A DNA stretch of 11,762 nt from Bdellovibrio sp. (GTDB taxonomy: Bacteria > Bdellovibrionota > Bdellovibrionia > Bdellovibrionales > Bdellovibrionaceae): contig PSRN01000107.1 of the NCBI GenBank assembly GCA_003176075.1, positions 1 to 11,762 of the forward strand, written 5' to 3'. Both the position numbers and the translations under genes were made by a program. Shown here in pieces: positions 1 through 6,403 of the stretch. The notes under the pieces are model-generated. The model made no database searches. It worked only from the letters and a program-made list of their open reading frames with translations, and was not told the DNA's origin. Position 1 is the first letter of the stretch; each line of letters opens with the position of its first letter.

Positions 1-89
1 GCGGCTTTAGTCGTACCTACTCGACTTGCAAGTTCAGCCGCTTGTTGTTTAAACTCTAAAGTGTACCGACGATTTTTCTGTTTGCCCAT
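1..89 (-). CDS. IS3-family transposase OrfA, N-terminal part only
   Basis: The ATG lies at 89-87 on the minus strand, a few bases after a purine-rich AGAGGGGG ribosome binding site. The roughly 29 visible codons start MGKQKNRRYTLEFKQQA and continue with AELASRVGTTKAA. This is the N-terminus of the HTH_Tnp_1 family (R-R-Y-T-x-E-F-K-x-Q-A-x-x-L-A), the DNA-binding OrfA subunit of IS3-type transposases. In such elements a downstream OrfB with the DDE domain is made by frameshifting; it would lie outside the window. The reading frame is intact as far as it goes, so the element may be complete and active, but this cannot be judged here. Confidence 0.75.
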   Translation of the reverse strand, partial: MGKQKNRRYTLEFKQQAAELASRVGTTKA

Positions 90-143
90 AAATTCCCCCT
101 CTGATTTGGACTGTTTGGTGTCCACCGAAAGGGGAGAAGGTCA
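1..143 (-). mobile_element. Left end of an IS3-group insertion sequence (runs off the window)
   Basis: Read on the minus strand, the terminus at 143 begins TGACCTTCTCCCC and continues to GTGGACAC at the same spacing as the inverted repeat of IS3 as I recall it (TGA-CTT-CC followed by GTGGACAC). It is followed by a ribosome binding site (AGAGGGGG) and the start of a transposase OrfA. Only the first 143 bases are in the window, so the other inverted repeat and a target duplication cannot be checked. The exact boundary at 143 rests on the resemblance to IS3. Confidence 0.7.
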
Positions 144-330
144 CACTGACATCATCCCAGTCACATAAGTATCACAAGCGACCGCGGATTAAATCTCATA
201 ACAGGCCTCAACCCCTTTATAGGCATACCAACTAAGGGTCAATACGGTAATGATAGGGTAGAAACAGAAGACCTTGTGCAAGAAGTTTTTGTCCGCTTCA
301 AATTTATTCTTTTACAGGCCCTCAGGGCCC
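144..330. other. Intergenic stretch between IS end and EI24-like gene
   Basis: No intact gene is seen. It holds the possible sigma-factor relic at 246-299 and a short dyad, GGCCC-TCA-GGGCC, at 317-329. The dyad lies just past the stop codon of the minus-strand gene. It lacks a T-run on either strand, so it is not a convincing intrinsic terminator. Confidence 0.5.
246..299 (+). pseudogene. Possible relic of an ECF sigma factor (region 2.2)
   Basis: One plus-strand frame reads GNDRVETEDLVQEVFVRF. This matches the core of ECF sigma factor region 2 (G-N/D-x3-A-E-D-L-V-Q-E-V-F-L-R), the part that contacts core RNA polymerase. Nothing before or after in this or the other frames extends the match, and downstream the frame runs antisense into the EI24-like gene. 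If real, it is a small decayed fragment left between the insertion sequence and the next gene. An 18-residue match could still be chance. Confidence 0.3.
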
Positions 331-1044
331 TTACTGCGCGGACCTTTGCCGATGAACTTGCGCCAAGATTTGATGGGCAAACCAGAGCCCGCCGAAGACG
401 GGCGTAATCCATTGGATGATTGGAATGGTCAACAATCCCATCAGGAGAAATCCCATGGCCAGGTTCCGCCACCGATTCCGTTGCAGGATCACCTTCATTT
501 CCGCCGGCGAACAAACCTCACCCAGAACTTCAATCGCCAAAAATGAAGCGTTCACCCAAGCCCCTAGAATGCCGTTTCCGATGGCAAACAGATGAGGCTG
601 CCAAAAGAGAAGAAGGAGAAGAAAATAAATCACCACCGCCTTCACAAAGACAAGAATACTCAACCGGAGGGCCGCGCCCCGGGCTCGCGTTCCCGCCGAA
701 AAAGCCAAAGGATAGGTGGGGCGAAGAAGCAAGATGATGTAAGGAAGAGCCAGAAAAGACATCAATAAAAGGGACGTCCAATAGATCAACGGCAGGCAAA
801 TGACCATGAGCAAGACGGCAGTCAGAATTCCACCGAGCGACAGGCCCCAGCTCATCAACGTCTCGCGGAGAGACTGAAGAAATGCAAAATGGGCCAATCC
901 CTGATCGAGACGATCGCCGAAAAAGAAAAACAACAGAATGCCCAGCACCAACCATACAAGGGCCGAAAGTATGGGAATCAGGGCCACAAAGGCCAAAATG
1001 CGGGGATGAAACAGATCGCGGAGGGATCGCAGAAAAGAAATCAA
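331..1044 (-). CDS. EI24/CysZ-like integral membrane protein
   Basis: This is a 237-residue, very hydrophobic protein with about five to six membrane segments (near 17-43, 65-90, 90-107, 128-147, 150-172 and 195-215). The N-terminal S-L-R-D-L-F-H-P-R-I-L-A stretch, the mid-protein LPYIILLLRPTYPLAF and the late GAWVNASFLAIEVLG fit the EI24 domain family, which includes the sulfate transporter CysZ. The substrate here is unknown; sulfate transport is only one possibility. The start is a TTG at 1044-1042, chosen because GGAGG (plus-strand 1049-1053) precedes it by four bases and no better start exists in frame. It begins 22 bp after the stop codon of the histidine kinase gene, so the two are probably co-transcribed. 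No link to the oxidase is evident from the sequence beyond this neighbourhood. Confidence 0.75.
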   Translation of the reverse strand: MISFLRSLRDLFHPRILAFVALIPILSALVWLVLGILLFFFFGDRLDQGLAHFAFLQSLRETLMSWGLSLGGILTAVLLMVICLPLIYWTSLLLMSFLALPYIILLLRPTYPLAFSAGTRARGAALRLSILVFVKAVVIYFLLLLLFWQPHLFAIGNGILGAWVNASFLAIEVLGEVCSPAEMKVILQRNRWRNLAMGFLLMGLLTIPIIQWITPVFGGLWFAHQILAQVHRQRSAQ

Positions 1045-1066
1045 TGGGCCTCCAAGATTCTTGTCG

Positions 1067-2266
1067 TCAGCGAGCCTCCAAAGCTCTGTGCTGTTGTTGT
1101 TGTTGTTGTTGTTGTTGTTGCTGCGGCGGCGGCGACTGCTGCGGCTGCAGAGTTCTGGGCATTTGGCGTTTGGGCAGGCTCACCACGAACTGGGTGTGGG
1201 GTGAGGTATGGTCATACCGGAGATCGCCACCGTTCTTGCGGGCGAGACTTCGTGAAATCGCCAACCCCAATCCCGTTCCGACCTGGGCGTTCTTGGTGGT
1301 GAAAAAGGGGGTGAAGAGCTGCGGCAATATTTCAACCGCAATTCCTTGACCACTGTCGGAGACGATCAGATCAAGAAAATCACCCCGACTGAAAACCTCC
1401 AGGCGGATCCAACGATTTGGCAGTTTCATCACCGCGTCGTGCGAGTTGTTGAGAAGATTGACAAGAATCTGCAGGAGATGGGTGGGACGGACCTCCAACA
1501 TCAAACCCGGATGTTCGATGAGTTGTTCAAATGCGATGCCATGATCGACCAGGCGCTGGTACGCAAGATCCAAAGCGCCTTCAATGATGTCAGCGACGCG
1601 GGCGTGCTCAAAGGGTTCGGTGTCCCCGCCGTGGGTGAATGAACGCATGCTTTTGACGATTTTTTCGATGCGGCGACCAGTGGTTTCGATGGTCTCGGCA
1701 ATGCGATGAAGGCTCACCGGATCCAAATCCCCGCGGTTCAGCATTTGACGGAGCATCTCGCATCGACCCAGGATCACCCCGAGCGGATTGTTGATTTCGT
1801 GGGTGAGGCAGGCGGCCACTTCTCCCAGGGCCGAAAGCTTGCTCGCCGTCACCAGTTTCCCTTGTTGTTCAAGAATCGTTTGTTCCCCCTCCTTGAGCTG
1901 CGTGATATCTTGCCGAATGGAGAGATACTGGTACGGCCGACCGGAAGGATCCATGAATGGCACAATGGTGGTGCGAACCCAATAAAAATTCCCCGACTTG
2001 GCGCGATTGCGAAGGTCACCACGCCAAACCCGGCCGTTCTGGATGGTCCGCCACAGATCGGCGAAGAATTCGGCGTCGTGGTACCCTGAATTGACGAGCC
2101 GATGAGTTTGGCCGAGGAGCTCCTCACGCCGATACCCAGAAATCTCAGTGAACTTGTCGTTCACGTAAGTGATAATTCCCCGCGGATCAGTGGCCACCAC
2201 GATGGCGGCCTGGTCGAGAGCGTATTTCTGATCACTCAGTTCTTTAACCAATGAGTCGGGCGACAT
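1067..2266 (-). CDS. PAS-domain sensor histidine kinase with polyglutamine tail
   Basis: This 399-residue kinase has no membrane segment. Residues 15-122 form a PAS/PAC domain and about 140-210 the dimerisation/phosphoacceptor domain with H156 in LTHEINNP. About 255-366 is the HATPase domain, with N270/N274 of the N box, D304-G308 (DSGQGI), the FTPFFTT box and GTGLGLA at 330-336. All catalytic motifs are intact. The H-box and HATPase layout is that of NtrB-type kinases, which partner NtrC-type regulators such as the one encoded divergently from 2409. The PAS domain resembles those of Aer and NifL: W72 and N87 (in LRNRAKSG) are spaced like Aer W70 and N85, so bound FAD and redox sensing are plausible but inferred. 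The C-terminal tail (369-399) is a proline-rich stretch, eleven glutamines and HRALEAR. The ATG at 2266 has no strong ribosome binding site. Confidence 0.92.
   Translation of the reverse strand: MSPDSLVKELSDQKYALDQAAIVVATDPRGIITYVNDKFTEISGYRREELLGQTHRLVNSGYHDAEFFADLWRTIQNGRVWRGDLRNRAKSGNFYWVRTTIVPFMDPSGRPYQYLSIRQDITQLKEGEQTILEQQGKLVTASKLSALGEVAACLTHEINNPLGVILGRCEMLRQMLNRGDLDPVSLHRIAETIETTGRRIEKIVKSMRSFTHGGDTEPFEHARVADIIEGALDLAYQRLVDHGIAFEQLIEHPGLMLEVRPTHLLQILVNLLNNSHDAVMKLPNRWIRLEVFSRGDFLDLIVSDSGQGIAVEILPQLFTPFFTTKNAQVGTGLGLAISRSLARKNGGDLRYDHTSPHTQFVVSLPKRQMPRTLQPQQSPPPQQQQQQQQQQQHRALEAR
1091..1123 (-). repeat. Trinucleotide microsatellite encoding eleven glutamines
   Basis: In the coding direction this is CAG, nine CAA codons, then CAG, placed seven codons before the stop of the histidine kinase. 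Upstream in the gene, a CCG/CAG-rich stretch encodes LQPQQSPPP. Slippage here would change tail length by whole residues without shifting frame. Confidence 0.95.
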
Positions 2267-2408
2267 AGTCTGGTCAGCATCATGTCACGGATTTTTTGTC
2301 AAAACCATTAAAACCAGCAAAACAATCAGAATCTGGCGAATCTGCGCGGTCTCATGTTGCCGCCCGGCCCGACTTGTTTTAAAAAAAAGAAAGCTGAGGG
2401 AGGATCGG
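2267..2408. promoter_or_regulatory. Divergent intergenic region between kinase and regulator genes
   Basis: These 142 bp must hold promoters for both the leftward kinase/EI24 unit and the rightward response regulator, yet I see no convincing -35/-10 pair. A TTGTCA at 2296-2301 with AACAAT at 2321-2326 has a 19-bp spacer, which is too long to trust. An A-tract at 2381-2388 precedes the regulator. GAGGGAGG at 2396-2403 is a strong ribosome binding site five bases before the GTG start at 2409. Confidence 0.45.
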
Positions 2409-3851
2409 GTGACTTCAAGTCAGACCACAGTTCATATCGCGGTGGTCGATGACGACTCCGAGATGCGCTCCTTAATTGAGGATTTTTTGCGCTCCGAAGG
2501 GTACCAAGTTTCAACTTTTGCAAGCGGGTTGGAAGCTCTGGCCCAGTGGGAGGCCGATCCCGACTCCCACCCTTCGATCGATGTTTTGATCACCGATATT
2601 CAAATGCCCGGGATGAACGGCGTCGAATTCACGGAAAAGTTTCTGAAGCTCCGACCCGACGTGCCCGTCATCCTGATCACCGCCTTTGGCAGTATTGAAT
2701 CCGCCGTGGAAGCCATCCGGCGCGGGGCTTTTGATTACGTCACCAAACCGTTCAAACTTTCTGAATTTGAAATTCGCCTGTTGCGGGCGCTGCAGGTGGG
2801 GCGCCTTCGTTCTGAAAACGAAATTCTGCGGCATGAAGTCCGCAAGAACCACGAAAAAGGCGGCCTGATTGGCAAATCAAAGGCGATGGCGCAGGTTATT
2901 GACCTGATCGAGCGGGTTTCACAGACTCAGGCCAATGTCTTGGTGACCGGAGAATCCGGAACTGGCAAAGAGGTGGTCGCCCGCACCATCCACCAGTTGG
3001 GTCCGCGAAGAGACAAACCCTTTGTCGCAGTCAATTGCACGGCCATCCCCGACACCTTGCTTGAAAGCGAACTTTTCGGCCACGCCAAAGGTTCCTTCAC
3101 TGGTGCGGTCGCTCGCAAGAAAGGCCTGTTTGAAGAGGCTGACGGGGGGACCATATTTCTTGATGAAATAGGCGATATGGACGTCTCGCTTCAAGCCAAA
3201 CTTCTGCGGGTCATTCAAGAAAAAAAGATTCGCCCGGTGGGCGATACGGCTCAAAAGGACGTCAATGTTCGTATCATTGCGGCGACTCACAAGGACCTTA
3301 AGGCCGCCATCCGTGAAGGTCATTTTCGCGAAGACCTCTATTATCGGCTTTCAGTGATACCCATCGGCATTCCTCCCTTGCGTCACCGCAAAGAGGACAT
3401 TCCTTTGCTGGCGAATCACTTTCTGCGCAAATATGCCGCCACCAACAATTCAAAAATCATGGGGTTTACTCCAGGGGCCATGCAGTCACTGATCCAGTTG
3501 CGCTGGGACGGAAATGTTCGCGAACTTGAAAATATGGTTGAACGGCTGGTTGTCATGACCAATCGGCCTTTGATTCAGGAGCAAGACATTCCTCTTCCTG
3601 AAATGGCGCAAATCGAAGATTTCTATGGTGACGTGACCCAGGATCTTCCCAGTCTTGAGCAATTGGAGCGTCGATACATTCAGCTCGTCCTGGAAAAGGT
3701 CGGGGGAAAGAAAGATAAGGCTTCGCAGATTTTGGGTATTAATCGCCGCACCCTTTATCGCAAAGAGCGGGAGTACGGTTTGGTCGCCGACCCCACCCCC
3801 AACCTCGACGGAACCGACTTGCCGGACGAAACACCTTCCCCCACGCCTTAA
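2409..3851 (+). CDS. NtrC-family sigma-54-dependent response regulator
   Basis: This 480-residue protein has three domains. The receiver (8-125) has acidic D14-D16, phospho-acceptor D63, T91 and K113. The AAA+ sigma-54 activator domain (about 153-390) has Walker A GESGTGKE at 181-188, the sigma-54 contact loop as GSFTGA at 228-233, Walker B GGTIFLDEIG at 246-255, FREDLYYRL at 306-314 and WDGNVRELEN near 366-375. A Fis-type helix-turn-helix spans about 415-456 (KDKASQILGINRRTLYRK). The last 20 or so residues are a proline/acid-rich tail. It is an ATPase that remodels sigma-54 RNA polymerase after phosphorylation. The GTG start is set by the ribosome binding site at 2396-2403. Its position between the kinase and the cbb3 operon, with a sigma-54 promoter 110 bp past its stop, makes the oxidase operon its likely target. 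The loop has Ser where most members have Ala (GAFTGA). Confidence 0.95.
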   Translation: MTSSQTTVHIAVVDDDSEMRSLIEDFLRSEGYQVSTFASGLEALAQWEADPDSHPSIDVLITDIQMPGMNGVEFTEKFLKLRPDVPVILITAFGSIESAVEAIRRGAFDYVTKPFKLSEFEIRLLRALQVGRLRSENEILRHEVRKNHEKGGLIGKSKAMAQVIDLIERVSQTQANVLVTGESGTGKEVVARTIHQLGPRRDKPFVAVNCTAIPDTLLESELFGHAKGSFTGAVARKKGLFEEADGGTIFLDEIGDMDVSLQAKLLRVIQEKKIRPVGDTAQKDVNVRIIAATHKDLKAAIREGHFREDLYYRLSVIPIGIPPLRHRKEDIPLLANHFLRKYAATNNSKIMGFTPGAMQSLIQLRWDGNVRELENMVERLVVMTNRPLIQEQDIPLPEMAQIEDFYGDVTQDLPSLEQLERRYIQLVLEKVGGKKDKASQILGINRRTLYRKEREYGLVADPTPNLDGTDLPDETPSPTP

Positions 3852-3856
3852 GGGGT

Positions 3857-3915
3857 ATTGCCGTGAGACGATTCGTCACGATCCTTAAGATTGCCGTGAG
3901 ACGATTCGTCACGAT
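3857..3915. promoter_or_regulatory. Two tandem 26-bp dyad repeats, likely activator binding sites
   Basis: An identical 26-bp sequence occurs at 3857-3882 and 3890-3915, separated by 7 bp, so the centres are 33 bp apart (about three helical turns, same DNA face). Each copy holds the dyad GACGA-T-TCGTC (3867-3877 and 3900-3910) inside outer arms CGTGA and TCACG. The centres lie about 117 and 84 bp upstream of the start inferred for the sigma-54 promoter at 3961. That geometry is typical of upstream activating sequences for NtrC-family regulators. The regulator gene ends five bases before the first copy. That its product binds here is inference. Confidence 0.7.
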
Positions 3916-3924
3916 TTGGCCAAT

Positions 3925-3962
3925 CGCATTTTATCAGCCGCAGCCGCGGCTGATAAAATGCG
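3925..3962. repeat. Perfect 17-bp inverted repeat with 4-base loop
   Basis: The arms are 3925-3941 and 3946-3962 (CGCATTTTATCAGCCGC and its exact complement), with loop AGCC. The stem is long and perfect but not followed by a T-run on either strand, so a standard intrinsic terminator is unlikely. Its right arm ends on the first G of the GG in the -24 element of the ccoI promoter. This allows a repressor operator, a structural element between enhancer and promoter, or a 3' end hairpin for the regulator mRNA. Confidence 0.8.
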
Positions 3963-3976
3963 GCACGTTCTTCGCA
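3961..3976 (+). promoter_or_regulatory. Sigma-54 (-24/-12) promoter of the cbb3 operon
   Basis: CGGCACGTTCTTCGCA matches the sigma-54 consensus TGGCACG-N4-TTGCA at all but two positions. The invariant GG (3962-3963) and GC (3974-3975) have the exact ten-base spacing. Transcription would start near 3986-3988. This agrees with the two upstream dyad sites and the adjacent NtrC-type gene. It leaves almost no leader before the GTG at 3989, which favours translation from the TTG at 4004. Confidence 0.75.
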
Positions 3977-3988
3977 TGAGGAACGCAA

Positions 3989-6385
3989 GTGGGGAAAATT
4001 TCATTGGCAAAATGTGCTTATTGCGGGGCCGCGATTCTCAGACCCAGTCAAAAATACTGCTGTGCCGGATGTCGGGTGGTAGACCAGATTCTGCAAAGCG
4101 AAAATCAGTCGGCGCAAAACTGGGGGCTTCGTCCGCGCCAGGAATCGGACCCCTCGCTCGCGGATCCAGTAGCCCTGGCCCGTTTTGTGAGCGAGGACCC
4201 GCAAGGCCCCTTCAGCCGTCTTTTTTTTGAGGGCATTCAGTGCTCCGGCTGCCTGACCGTGCTCGCCCGCCTGCCTGAATATATTCCCCAGGTTCGCGAC
4301 GTTCGCTGGAACAACGTGGATTCCGTGTTGACGGTCAATTGGGGGGCGGCGGCGGATCTGGTCACCTTGTCGCAAACACTTTCGCGATTGGGATTCACTT
4401 TTCGCTGGCTCGAACACGACCACCCCGCGAACCAGTTTCGCCAGTCCTTGCGGCGACAGGAGCTGCAGAGAATCGCCGTGGTCGGGGCGCTGTTTGCAAA
4501 CATCATGTTGTTCGCCATTTCGGTGTATGCGGGAGCTCCGGCGGGCTTAAAGCAAATTTTCGATTGGATTTCCTTTGTTCTATTCATTCCGGTGATGAGT
4601 TACGGCGCTTGGCCCTTTTACCGGAATGCAATCCGGGCTTTTCGCTCGCGCGTTTTCAATGTCGACTTGCCGCTGACCCTTGCGTTTCTCGCCGGGTCCA
4701 TCTTTTCAATTTATTCACTGGTCAAACACCAAGGGAGCGCTACGGGCGATATTTACTTTGATTCACTTTCGGGATTTCTTTTTTTAATCCTCACCACCCG
4801 GTATTTTCTCAAATCCTCGCAATGGGCCGCCTCGGACCCCTACCCGCTCGAATTTTTTTTTGATCGGCCTTTGTTTCAAGTGAATTCGCCACCGACTCGG
4901 ACTGCGGAGGCGCCAACGGAGCCGCCTCGGGCGGCGGAGCTGGTGCAACCACCGACTTGGTCTGCGGAGGCGCCGAAGGCACCGACTTGGCCAGAGCCCC
5001 GGTGGACTTCTTTGACCCAGTTGAAGGTGGGAGATCTCGTCACCGTCCCGGCGGGCGCGCGCGTTCCCGTCGACGGAACATTGCGTTCCGTATCAACCGA
5101 ACTTGACCTGGCTTTCTTGACCGGCGAATCAAGCCCTCGACTCGTCACCAAGGGTGAATCCGTCCTTGCCGGTTCACGCGTCATTGGGCAGGCGATTGAA
5201 GTGCAAGCTGAAAAAGTCGGCTTTGCCACTGAAGTGGGAAAAATCATCGACTCCATCAATCAAAAGTCCCTCACTCTGGAGATCGGTCACGTGACCGGGG
5301 GAAAGGTCGGCAGCGGGCTTCTGCTTCTTGTTCTTGCCGTCGCCGGCATCACTTTTCTCCTTCTGTTTCAGAGCCAACCCGCCGAGGGGTTCCGGCGCAT
5401 CATGGCTTTGTTTATTGTTGCATGCCCCTGCGCCATTGCATTTGGTGCTCCTCTCACTTACGCTCGAAGTATCAAGGAAGCATTTCGACAAGGATTGGTT
5501 GTGCGCAGATCAGAAACCTTTTCGGCCCTCAAGAGAGTCCGGGCCGTGGCATTTGATAAGACAGGAACCCTGACCAAGGGACAACTGAGGCTGTTTCTTT
5601 TGCATCCCGTCCTTGACCGGTACCTCAAACAAATTATTCTCACTTTGGAGCAGCATTCGCGCCATCCGGTGGCCGAGGCTCTCAAGCGGCAGTGGGGTCC
5701 GCTCCCCCCACTGGAGGTTGTTGATCTTCGCGAAGTACCCGGCCAAGGGGTTGAAGGAAGATTTGGCGGGGATCAGTACTCGCTGCGTACCGCTCAAGAA
5801 ACAAGTCCTACGGCAGGTCCCGGTATTGAACTCTTTCGCAACGGCCAATCCATGCTGAGGCTGTCCTTTGAAGACGAGGTACGGCCCGAATCAGCCCCTC
5901 TTGTCCAGGAGCTTCATCGGCGCAAAATCGAAACCTGGATATTTTCGGGGGACCAGACTGAAAAAGTGCGCGAGCTCGCGCAACTGCTCGCCATTCCCGA
6001 GGACCATGCTTTTGGCAGACTGAGTCCCCAGGGCAAAAGGGCTCAGCTGGAAAAAGTGAAGCCTGACCTTTATGTCGGCGACGGAGTCAACGATGTCCCC
6101 GCCCTGCACAGCGTGCGCGTTTCCATGGCCATGCCGGGGTCCAGCCTGGAAGCGCAACTGGCCAGCGATGTTCTGATCTTACGGGGAGGCCTTGAGAGGA
6201 TTCTTGACTTGCTGACCATTGCGACCAAGGCCCGCCGGACCCTGCGGCGCAATTTGACGATTGCGCTGACCTACAATATCGCCGCCGGCTTGGCGGCGGT
6301 GATGGGATGGGTCGGCCCCCTCGGCGCCGCGATTCTCATGCCCCTGAGCAGCCTTGCGATTTACTTATCAACGGAGTGGATTTGA
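3989..6385 (+). CDS. ccoI: CcoI/FixI-type copper-exporting P1B ATPase for cbb3 assembly
   Basis: This inner-membrane ATPase family supplies copper for the CuB site of cbb3 oxidase. The 798-residue product has an N-terminal cysteine-rich metal-binding domain (C9, C12, C24, C25, C28; CAYCG and YCCAGC). It then has an HMA-like domain with CSGC at 85-88 and membrane pairs from about 160. TGES at 378-381 marks the actuator domain, CPC at 479-481 the transmembrane metal site, and D523 of DKTGT the phosphorylation site. HP at 559-560 and GDGVND at 697-702 complete the set. An unusual 10-residue repeat linker fills 301-340. GTG at 3989 has GAGG seven bases upstream, but the predicted sigma-54 start near 3987 leaves no leader. 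TTG at 4004, with GGGGA at 3991-3995, would give MAKCAYCG and may be the true start. ccoS follows after 18 bp. Confidence 0.93.
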   Translation: MGKISLAKCAYCGAAILRPSQKYCCAGCRVVDQILQSENQSAQNWGLRPRQESDPSLADPVALARFVSEDPQGPFSRLFFEGIQCSGCLTVLARLPEYIPQVRDVRWNNVDSVLTVNWGAAADLVTLSQTLSRLGFTFRWLEHDHPANQFRQSLRRQELQRIAVVGALFANIMLFAISVYAGAPAGLKQIFDWISFVLFIPVMSYGAWPFYRNAIRAFRSRVFNVDLPLTLAFLAGSIFSIYSLVKHQGSATGDIYFDSLSGFLFLILTTRYFLKSSQWAASDPYPLEFFFDRPLFQVNSPPTRTAEAPTEPPRAAELVQPPTWSAEAPKAPTWPEPRWTSLTQLKVGDLVTVPAGARVPVDGTLRSVSTELDLAFLTGESSPRLVTKGESVLAGSRVIGQAIEVQAEKVGFATEVGKIIDSINQKSLTLEIGHVTGGKVGSGLLLLVLAVAGITFLLLFQSQPAEGFRRIMALFIVACPCAIAFGAPLTYARSIKEAFRQGLVVRRSETFSALKRVRAVAFDKTGTLTKGQLRLFLLHPVLDRYLKQIILTLEQHSRHPVAEALKRQWGPLPPLEVVDLREVPGQGVEGRFGGDQYSLRTAQETSPTAGPGIELFRNGQSMLRLSFEDEVRPESAPLVQELHRRKIETWIFSGDQTEKVRELAQLLAIPEDHAFGRLSPQGKRAQLEKVKPDLYVGDGVNDVPALHSVRVSMAMPGSSLEAQLASDVLILRGGLERILDLLTIATKARRTLRRNLTIALTYNIAAGLAAVMGWVGPLGAAILMPLSSLAIYLSTEWI
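4889..5008 (+). repeat. Four degenerate 30-bp tandem units inside ccoI
   Basis: Units at 4889, 4919, 4949 and 4979 encode PPTRTAEAPT, EPPRAAELVQ, PPTWSAEAPK and APTWPEPRWT. Units 1 and 3 match at 26 of 30 bases. The tract lies between membrane segments and the actuator domain, a place where P1B ATPases usually have only a short connection. Confidence 0.85.
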
Positions 6386-6403
6386 AAGGAAAAAGGGCAG
6401 GCC

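Noticed and set aside
317..329. GGCCC-TCA-GGGCC as terminator of the EI24-like gene
   Set aside because: The stem is only 5 bp and no T-run follows on either strand.
1091..1123. Phase-variable on/off switch
   Set aside because: The repeat unit is three bases, so slippage alters length only and cannot shift the frame.
882..1349. Plus-strand ORFs with poly-Cys or poly-Val tracts
   Set aside because: They are antisense readings of the CAA repeat and the kinase/EI24 genes, whose minus-strand frames have full family motifs.
2334..2349. Sigma-54 promoter upstream of the response regulator (TGGCGAATCTGCGC)
   Set aside because: The bases at the position required for the -12 GC are CG and the flanking consensus is poor.
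3931..3956. FNR/ANR box upstream of ccoI (TTATCAG...CTGATAA)
   Set aside because: The half-sites are not TTGAT/ATCAA and are spaced far wider than the four bases of an FNR box; they are part of the 17-bp inverted repeat.
3857..3962. Short CRISPR-like array
   Set aside because: There are only two identical repeats separated by 7 bp, with no spacer-sized intervals and no cas genes.
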